Of a stretch of DNA of 5,075 bases, positions 1-4,116 are shown one piece after another. The position numbers were made by a program, and so were the translations under genes. Within the stretch, counting starts at the first letter, position 1, and each line of letters starts with the position of its first letter. Below the pieces are notes generated by a model. The model had not been told where the DNA came from. It searched no databases and was given only the letters and a program-made list of their open reading frames with translations. The stretch is taken from the NCBI GenBank assembly GCA_015661585.1, contig DQVU01000144.1, forward strand, positions 1 through 5,075. Reading direction: 5' to 3'. Source of the DNA: Methanothermococcus okinawensis (GTDB lineage: Archaea; AGJL01; Methanococci; Methanococcales; Methanococcaceae).

Positions 1-749
1 CTCTCTATATCGTGGGTTGCAAGGGCGTTGCCTGCAAAGAGTGCCTGAACGTATCCCATCCTTATCAACTTCGCAAGTGCAGGACCCCCTCCAGTATGTA
101 TCACTGCAGGACCTGCCACCACCACTATACCTCCCTTTCCTGTTCTCCTGTACTCCTCCCTTATCTTGTACATCTCCCTTGCTATCTTCTTTATAATAGC
201 CTCCTTTGGTTTCTCCGCAGAGACCTCTGACTTCATAAACTCAAATAACTGTCCCTTCTCCCTAGGCCTCTCCGGTGGTATAACTCTTATACCCTTATGA
301 CCTACAACTACCAGATCCCCCTTCTTCACCTCCCTTATAACCTTAGTCTCTGCCCTCATCTCCTCTGGATAGACAACAATAACTCCATCCATCTTAGGTT
401 TTTCAACCTCTATCCACTGCCCCTTGTACTTTATATAAGTTGGATGGTTAGTTGTAGAGTAGAATCCATCTGGTAGTACCATATCTCTCTCAGCTCTCTT
501 CACCTCAACATCCTCGATCTCTGGGATTTCCGCCCCAATATTCTGCAACTCCTCAAGTATCTTATCTAGATGTGCCTGATCCTTTCCTATTACAAGGATC
601 CTCGCATAGGAGATATCAGTTTTCCTCTTACCTATGTTGAACTCCAGCACCTTGTAATCTCCACCTAGTTCCAATATGGTGTCAAATGCCTTTGGTAGAA
701 TAAGGTTGTCTATTATATGTCCCTTTAACTCTATCTCCCTCGCAAACAT
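1..749 (-). CDS. Ornithine cyclodeaminase family protein (LOR/SDH conserved region), 5' part, truncated by the window edge
   Basis: An uninterrupted reading frame runs from an ATG at 749-747 to the left edge, giving 249 codons. The family is usually around 400 residues, so the C-terminal part is missing. The N-terminal half (about residues 1-115) fits the LOR/SDH bifunctional-enzyme conserved region, including an LPDGFYSTTNHPT stretch at 92-104. Residues about 207-249 are glycine-rich (HTGGG at 218-222) and reach GYVQALFAGNALATHDIE at 232-249, the signature shared with cyanobacterial AgrE/ArgZ C-terminal domains. Members of this family (TIGR00300-like; M. jannaschii MJ1480 from memory) are assigned as archaeal ornithine cyclodeaminase, converting L-ornithine to L-proline and ammonia. 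This supplies proline in methanogens lacking the glutamate-kinase route. No signal peptide or membrane segment is seen, so it is probably cytosolic. The start is supported by GGGTGAT at 759-753, a good match to the archaeal 16S 3' end. It is divergent from the AMMECR1 gene. Family membership is firm; the exact reaction is inferred from the family. Confidence 0.88.
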   Translation of the reverse strand, partial: MFAREIELKGHIIDNLILPKAFDTILELGGDYKVLEFNIGKRKTDISYARILVIGKDQAHLDKILEELQNIGAEIPEIEDVEVKRAERDMVLPDGFYSTTNHPTYIKYKGQWIEVEKPKMDGVIVVYPEEMRAETKVIREVKKGDLVVVGHKGIRVIPPERPREKGQLFEFMKSEVSAEKPKEAIIKKIAREMYKIREEYRRTGKGGIVVVAGPAVIHTGGGPALAKLIRMGYVQALFAGNALATHDIE

Positions 750-752
750 AGA

Positions 753-759
753 ATCACCC
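753..759 (-). promoter_or_regulatory. Ribosome binding site of the ornithine cyclodeaminase-family gene
   Basis: GGGTGAT read on the minus strand lies 3 nt before the ATG at 749. It pairs with the ATCACC of the conserved archaeal 16S rRNA 3' end. It supports this ATG as the start, and DNA further upstream is only AT-rich spacer. Confidence 0.7.
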
Positions 760-760
760 T

Positions 761-786
761 ATAAATAATAATAAATAATAATAATT
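761..786. repeat. Short AT-only tandem repeat in the divergent promoter region
   Basis: The 10-mer ATAAATAATA occurs twice in exact tandem (761-770 and 771-780), followed by a degenerate partial copy to about 786. It lies in the expected 5' leader or transcription start zone of the minus-strand gene. It may be simple low-complexity sequence rather than a protein binding site. Confidence 0.55.
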
Positions 787-789
787 TTT

Positions 790-802
790 ATTATAAATAT
801 AT
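790..802. promoter_or_regulatory. Shared, nearly symmetrical TATA box between divergent genes
   Basis: Positions 791-802 read TTATAAATATAT on the plus strand. The other strand reads ATATATTTATAA, so both directions resemble the methanococcal box A. Assuming transcription starts about 25 bp downstream of the box, the plus-strand start would be near 820-825 (leader about 25 nt to the ATG at 848). The minus-strand start would be near 770 (leader about 20 nt to the ATG at 749). One TBP site might therefore serve both genes, or two boxes may overlap. The start sites are estimates. Confidence 0.5.
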
Positions 803-847
803 CATACATTATAGTAATAATCATTTCAAAAAAATCAAGGAGATACC

Positions 848-1450
848 ATGGATAGATTGACCTTAGAAGAGGGCACATATGCTGTAAAGTACGCCAGGGC
901 AGTTATTGAAAATTATCTAACTGGTAAGAATATCGTGGTAGTAAATTATCCCAAAAAGTTTGATAAACATAGGGGAGTTTTTGTAACCCTTCATACCTAT
1001 CCAGATCGTACATTAAGAGGCTGTATTGGAGTACCTGAACCTACCATGCCCCTTATAGAGGCTCTCAAGGAGGCAGCGATAAGTGCTGCAGTTAGTGATC
1101 CAAGGTTTCCCCCCGTAACCATCGATGAGATGGACAACATAATAGTGGAGGTTAGTATATTAACTTCACCTACGTTGATAGAGGTAGAAAAGCCCCTGGA
1201 ATACTTGGATAAAATAGAGATAGGGAGAGATGGATTGATAATAGAGTATGGTATATATAGGGGTCTACTGCTACCTCAGGTTCCAGTGGAGCAGGGATGG
1301 GAGATTCCAGAGTACCTATCCAACTTATGTCTCAAGGCATCCCTACCTCCAGACGCCTGGCTCAAGTATCCTGTAAAGATATACACCTTCCAGGCCCAAA
1401 TATTTGAAGAGATCAGGCCCAGAGGACAGGTGGTTGAGAAGAGTCTGTAA
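848..1450 (+). CDS. AMMECR1 domain-containing protein
   Basis: This 200-residue protein is a single AMMECR1 domain, close to the usual size for archaeal members such as Pyrococcus horikoshii PH0010. The family's hallmark LRGCIG is at residues 56-61. It is followed by a helical segment with SDPRFPPV and by the conserved GLLLPQVPVEQGW stretch in the C-terminal half. The biochemical function of the family is not established. The invariant RGCIG loop suggests a catalytic or ligand-binding site, and the human homologue is named for a contiguous X-linked deletion syndrome. No signal peptide or membrane segment is visible, so it is probably cytosolic. The start at 848 is supported by AAGGAGAT at 837-844. 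It is the first gene of an apparent operon, with 14 nt separating its stop from the preferred start of the tRNA methyltransferase. In many archaea AMMECR1 genes occur near MEMO-family or radical SAM genes; neither is in this window. Confidence 0.95.
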   Translation: MDRLTLEEGTYAVKYARAVIENYLTGKNIVVVNYPKKFDKHRGVFVTLHTYPDRTLRGCIGVPEPTMPLIEALKEAAISAAVSDPRFPPVTIDEMDNIIVEVSILTSPTLIEVEKPLEYLDKIEIGRDGLIIEYGIYRGLLLPQVPVEQGWEIPEYLSNLCLKASLPPDAWLKYPVKIYTFQAQIFEEIRPRGQVVEKSL

Positions 1451-1455
1451 GGTAA

Positions 1456-1463
1456 GGGGTGGT
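1456..1463 (+). promoter_or_regulatory. Ribosome binding site that selects the ATG at 1465 over the GTG at 1459
   Basis: GGGGTGGT lies in the 14-nt gap after the AMMECR1 stop. Counted from the GGGG core there are 5 nt to the ATG at 1465, the same spacing as GGAG to ATG in the upstream gene. The GTG at 1459 falls inside this site, so initiation there would leave no usable Shine-Dalgarno spacing. Confidence 0.6.
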
Positions 1464-1464
1464 T

Positions 1465-2532
1465 ATGGAGGCTGGATTTTTACTTTTAAAGGAACATGAA
1501 ACACTTCCAGTGTCTGAGTTAAAGGCACTCTTAGAGATCTATCCAGTAGGGGGCAAGGTGGAAGTTCTCAACAACTACGGAACGGTATCATCCTCCTTAG
1601 ATAAACCTACCCTTATTAAGTATATAGATAGGATCATTAAAAGAGGAGCCTATATTGAGGAGGGGCACCTTATAATCACTGGGGTAGAATACACTAGATC
1701 TCTAAAGGAGGGTCTTGAGAAACTTCTTCAGAGATTAAGGGAATTCTCATCTGAAGAACTCTTTAACATTCTTCAGATGGATCCATCTAGGGATACCTTT
1801 GCAGTTAGGACTGTAAAAATAAAGGATAATGAGAACATAAGTTCTCCAACTATCGAGAGGATCGTTGGAGGTGCCCTAAAGGAGAAAACGGGTGCAAAGG
1901 TAAACCTCGAGGAGCCCTCCAAGGTTATAAAGGTGGTGATACTTCAAAATAAGATATACTTAGGATTACTTGTAAGGAAGAGGGATAGAAAGTACTTCTA
2001 CAACAACAGACCCCATCTAAGGGCGTACTTCCACCCTGGAAGTATCCTTCCAAAACTTGCAAGGGGGATGGTAAATCTAGCCAGGTTGAAGGAGGGAGAG
2101 GTACTGTTAGATCCCTTCTGTGGAGTAGGTGGGTTTTTAATAGAGGGGGGGATGGTAGGTTGTAAGTTGATAGGCTGTGATATAGACGGTAGGATGGTAA
2201 GAGGCACACTGATAAATTTAAAATCCTACAACTTGGAGGATAAAATAGTAGAGATAAAGAGGATGGACGCCAAGGACGTTGTAGATTACCTGAGATCTAA
2301 GGGTATTGACAGTGTAGATGCCATCGTTACAGATCCTCCCTATGGAATACTAACATCTGTAAAGGGAGATATTATAGATATACTGAAAAAACTTGGAGAT
2401 ATTCTGAAGGATGGGGGATATATGGTATTTGCCTTTCCTAGGGAGGTAGATCTGGATCTGAAGTTGATGGAGATACATAAGTTGTACGTCCATGGTGGTT
2501 TAACTAGACATATACATGTGTATAAGAAATAA
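1465..2532 (+). CDS. tRNA (guanine(10)-N2)-dimethyltransferase, THUMP domain plus SAM methyltransferase
   Basis: The 355-residue protein matches archaeal Trm-G10, which methylates G10 of tRNA to m2G and m22G using S-adenosylmethionine. The N-terminal segment (about 2-25) resembles the family opening. A THUMP RNA-binding region covers roughly residues 50-165. A linker carries the typical NRPHLRAYFHPGSI and ARGMVNLA elements. The Rossmann methyltransferase domain begins near 205, with SAM motif I DPFCGVGG at 216-223, an acidic motif GCDID at 237-241, and catalytic motif IV DPPYG at 290-294, the amino-methylating N/D-PPY type. The ATG at 1465 is preferred; an in-frame GTG at 1459 would add two residues but overlaps the ribosome binding site. 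It follows the AMMECR1 gene by 14 nt and is probably cotranscribed. The related enzyme Trm14, which acts on G6, is the main alternative, but length, linker and DPPYG favour Trm-G10. The closest M. jannaschii gene is probably MJ0710, from memory. Confidence 0.92.
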   Translation: MEAGFLLLKEHETLPVSELKALLEIYPVGGKVEVLNNYGTVSSSLDKPTLIKYIDRIIKRGAYIEEGHLIITGVEYTRSLKEGLEKLLQRLREFSSEELFNILQMDPSRDTFAVRTVKIKDNENISSPTIERIVGGALKEKTGAKVNLEEPSKVIKVVILQNKIYLGLLVRKRDRKYFYNNRPHLRAYFHPGSILPKLARGMVNLARLKEGEVLLDPFCGVGGFLIEGGMVGCKLIGCDIDGRMVRGTLINLKSYNLEDKIVEIKRMDAKDVVDYLRSKGIDSVDAIVTDPPYGILTSVKGDIIDILKKLGDILKDGGYMVFAFPREVDLDLKLMEIHKLYVHGGLTRHIHVYKK

Positions 2533-2539
2533 CTTATTT
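2527..2539. terminator. Convergent gene junction with overlapping stops and palindromic candidate terminator
   Basis: The methyltransferase TAA (2530-2532) and the DUF192 TAA (2536-2534 on the minus strand) are separated by the single base C2533. The sequence AAATAA-C-TTATTT is a perfect inverted repeat with 6-nt arms. Archaeal termination relies mainly on U-runs. The plus transcript then meets T-rich DNA (about 2534-2560) inside the DUF192 3' end, while the minus transcript meets only a modest T-rich stretch. The 3' ends of the two mRNAs are therefore likely to overlap in antisense. Whether termination occurs exactly here is not shown by the sequence. Confidence 0.4.
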
Positions 2540-2878
2540 TCTAATCTCTATTTTATCCCCTATCTCTATTTCTAAAGTATCATCACTCCTTACCTCTATC
2601 ATAGCGTTAGAATACACCTTAGATTTATAAGTACTCCAAGGTTTCAGGTTTCTAACCACCTCTACAACCCTGTTATCCAGTAAAAATATAACATCTATTG
2701 GAAACCTCATAAAAAACGTGTGGATGTGGAGTTTTCGCTTTTTATAGTAGAATATCATCCCCTCATTTTCCCCTATATCCCTAAACATCAAACCTAAGGC
2801 TCTTTTAAAAAAGTTATCTGCGATATGGAGATTGTACTCCTTATAACCTTCTTTACTTTTAAATCTTACCTTTAACAT
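2534..2878 (-). CDS. DUF192 (UPF0127) family protein
   Basis: This 114-residue protein is a full-length DUF192 domain. Family landmarks are ALGLMFR at residues 27-33, the EGMIF segment at 39-43, and the central FFMRFPIDVIFL at 55-66. They are followed by VVEVVRNLKPW (71-81) and the closing IGDKIEI. The molecular function of DUF192 is unknown. Many bacterial members carry signal peptides, but this one starts directly with the domain and should be cytosolic. Its ATG at 2878-2876 lies inside the 3' end of the protease gene, overlapping it by 20 nt in another frame. A good Shine-Dalgarno AAAGGTGGA sits just upstream within the protease coding sequence, so the two are very likely cotranscribed and translationally coupled. 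The closest M. jannaschii protein is probably MJ1496, from memory. Family assignment is strong; function is open. Confidence 0.93.
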   Translation of the reverse strand: MLKVRFKSKEGYKEYNLHIADNFFKRALGLMFRDIGENEGMIFYYKKRKLHIHTFFMRFPIDVIFLLDNRVVEVVRNLKPWSTYKSKVYSNAMIEVRSDDTLEIEIGDKIEIRK

Positions 2879-3695
2879 GATCCACCTTTCTGTAAGGTAC
2901 AGGTATGTACTGCACAGATGGCCTCTGGGTTGTTGGCTGTTTGTAGAGATCGAAGAGTTTATACACCAACTTTGGAACGTTGGTATTTACTTCTATCCCC
3001 AACTCCCTCAACTTATCTACAGTCAGTGGGTAGTCATGGGTCCATCTACCTGTGGAGAGGATCTCTGCAACTTCTCTCGCTTTCTTCTCTGGCATCTTAT
3101 CCTTCAGGAGGTTATATACAAACTCCTTCACCTGTGCTATCGCCTTCCTGGATATATCTGCAAGTATCAAGGTCTCGTCATCAAGTTGATCTATGTACTT
3201 CGTCTCCACCGCTTTTAAGATAGAGGCTGCCGGATAGTTACCTATCTGGGGATCCACAGGTCCCAATACAGCATTTTTATCCATAATGATCTCATCTGCA
3301 GCCAAGGCTATTAAAGTACCTCCACTCATGGCGTAGTGTGGCACAATTACTGTAGTTTTAGCCTTGTGTTCCTTCAACGCCATAGCTATCTGCTCACTGG
3401 CTAATACTAACCCTCCTGGTGTATGTAGTATGAGATCTATAGGCATATCTTCTGGCGTCATCCTTATTGCCCTAAGTACCTCTTCACTGTCCTCTATGGT
3501 TATAAATCTATAGATGGGGATGCCAAAGAGTGCCAGTTGTTCCTGTCTGTGTATCATTACAATTACCCTGGTTTTCCTCTCCCTCTCCAACTTCTTTATA
3601 CAGTTGTACCTCTGAATCTGTCTCAATCTAAAGGTAGTGTGGGAGTATAGGATAAGGAGTATAAAGAAAACCCAAAAAACAACTGTGGGGTCCAT
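2859..3695 (-). CDS. SDH/DUF114 family membrane-anchored Clp-fold serine protease
   Basis: This 278-residue protein belongs to the serine dehydrogenase proteinase family (Pfam SDH_protease, formerly DUF114), in the ClpP/crotonase fold group with SppA and NfeD-type proteases. A hydrophobic helix at about residues 5-18 (VVFWVFFILLILYS) should anchor it in the membrane, followed by a basic stretch. The catalytic domain begins near 43. HTPGG at 91-95 resembles the oxyanion-hole loop of this fold. AMSGGT at 122-127 holds the likely nucleophile Ser124, followed by LGPVDPQ at 144-150. The conserved WTHDYP at 218-223 may contribute further active-site residues; the general base cannot be fixed by eye. 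The C-terminal tail (about 250-278) is proline-rich and basic. The start at 3695 has GGTG at 3704-3701, 5 nt upstream. The DUF192 gene overlaps its end by 20 nt, and a AAA ATPase is divergent upstream. The substrate is unknown. Probable orthologue MJ1495, from memory. Confidence 0.92.
   Translation of the reverse strand: MDPTVVFWVFFILLILYSHTTFRLRQIQRYNCIKKLERERKTRVIVMIHRQEQLALFGIPIYRFITIEDSEEVLRAIRMTPEDMPIDLILHTPGGLVLASEQIAMALKEHKAKTTVIVPHYAMSGGTLIALAADEIIMDKNAVLGPVDPQIGNYPAASILKAVETKYIDQLDDETLILADISRKAIAQVKEFVYNLLKDKMPEKKAREVAEILSTGRWTHDYPLTVDKLRELGIEVNTNVPKLVYKLFDLYKQPTTQRPSVQYIPVPYRKVDHVKGKI
2881..2889 (-). promoter_or_regulatory. Ribosome binding site of the DUF192 gene, embedded in the protease gene
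   Basis: AAAGGTGGA on the minus strand lies 2 nt before the DUF192 ATG at 2878 (the GGTGG core is 3 nt away) and inside the last codons of the protease. The position implies translation of DUF192 from the protease mRNA, with ribosomes reading the protease end passing over the site. Confidence 0.65.
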
Positions 3696-3720
3696 ATTTG
3701 CACCGTAGGTGTTGTTCTAG

Positions 3721-3734
3721 TATTTTTTATAAAA
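3721..3734 (-). promoter_or_regulatory. Candidate TATA box for the protease-DUF192 operon
   Basis: On the minus strand this stretch reads TTTTATAAAAAATA, a methanococcal-type box A. A start about 25 bp downstream would fall near 3700-3706, leaving only a very short leader before the ATG at 3695. That would barely include the GGTG ribosome binding site. A second box-like sequence, TTTATACTAT at 3777-3768, would give a leader of about 50 nt instead. The sequence does not decide between them. Confidence 0.35.
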
Positions 3735-3943
3735 TTTCTCCAGTGCTCTAGATATTCTGAGAAAAAGATAGTATAAACAGGATTTATACGTTTTTCAGGT
3801 GGTTTAGTAATCTTGGAGATCGTTCTATTTTTGATTTTATACATTAAATACTCCTAATATCCCTTTATTGTAATAGTTATTATTTTATTAAATTATTATT
3901 CTTTTTATTAGGATCATTGTTTATTGTTATTATCTCGATATTC

Positions 3944-3971
3944 TTATAATAGCTAATAGAAGTTATTATAA
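3944..3971. repeat. Inverted repeat (hairpin) in the divergent intergenic region
   Basis: The arms TTATAATAGCT (3944-3954) and AGTTATTATAA (3961-3971) pair over 11 positions around a 6-nt loop. There is one non-Watson-Crick position, a G-U wobble in a plus-strand RNA and a C-A mismatch in a minus-strand RNA. The stem is AT-rich and would be weak as RNA at high temperature, so a dimeric regulator's operator is as plausible as an RNA structure. It could also be chance in such AT-rich DNA. Confidence 0.4.
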
Positions 3972-4057
3972 AGTGAATAAGTAATTTTAATTATCTCATT
4001 TTAAATATTTCGTGTTGTAATTGTTGTAGGTAAAGGTTATATAAACTTAACATAATA

Positions 4058-4069
4058 TTTATATATATT
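4058..4069 (+). promoter_or_regulatory. Candidate TATA box for the AAA ATPase gene
   Basis: TTTATATATATT fits the methanococcal box A consensus. A transcription start about 25 bp downstream would fall near 4088-4092, giving a leader of roughly 25-30 nt that includes the GAGGTG ribosome binding site at 4105-4110. An alternative box GTTATATAAAC at 4037-4047 would give a leader of about 50 nt. Confidence 0.5.
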
Positions 4070-4116
4070 ATAGACAGATTACTTATTTACTTTGACAATA
4101 TCTTGAGGTGTTCTCC

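Larger units (their letters stand above)
3696..4116. other. Divergent AT-rich intergenic region (421 bp)
   Basis: This gap separates the protease and AAA ATPase genes and is unusually long for such compact DNA; the other divergent gap in the window is only 98 bp. It holds candidate promoters at both ends and a hairpin at 3944-3971. Much of the middle (about 3865-4020) is low-complexity TTATTATT-like sequence. A minus-strand frame at 3844-3623 has a plausible ribosome binding site but enters the protease gene in another frame, so it is not called as a gene. No GC-rich island of the kind that marks structured RNAs in AT-rich thermophile genomes is visible. I see no tRNA and no clear C/D-box pair. 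Confidence 0.6.

Noticed and set aside
12..230. Plus-strand 72-residue frame near the left edge
   Set aside because: It lies wholly opposite the ornithine cyclodeaminase-family gene, whose 249-codon frame has clear family motifs. The cysteine/serine/leucine-rich product is typical of an antisense shadow.
761..786. CRISPR or IS-like repeat
   Set aside because: Only two AT-only 10-mers in tandem, with no spacers, no inverted ends and no transposase; simple low-complexity promoter DNA is enough to explain it.
1459..1464. GTG at 1459 as start of the tRNA methyltransferase
   Set aside because: It overlaps the GGGGTGGT ribosome binding site, while ATG 1465 has normal spacing and gives the expected family N-terminus.
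1925..2209. Two overlapping minus-strand frames (to 1925 and 1998) inside the tRNA methyltransferase gene
   Set aside because: Both are antisense to the linker and SAM motif I of the methyltransferase. Their proline/serine/leucine-rich composition looks like a shadow and they have no supported start.
2877..3223. Two plus-strand frames of 113 and 101 residues opposite the protease gene
   Set aside because: They are antisense to conserved catalytic-domain sequence of the SDH/DUF114 protease and overlap each other in different frames, with no family resemblance.
3845..4057. Structured non-coding RNA, tRNA or C/D-box sRNA in the long intergenic region
   Set aside because: No GC-rich island, cloverleaf or convincing C-box and D-box pair was seen. 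The only notable stem is AT-rich and weak.
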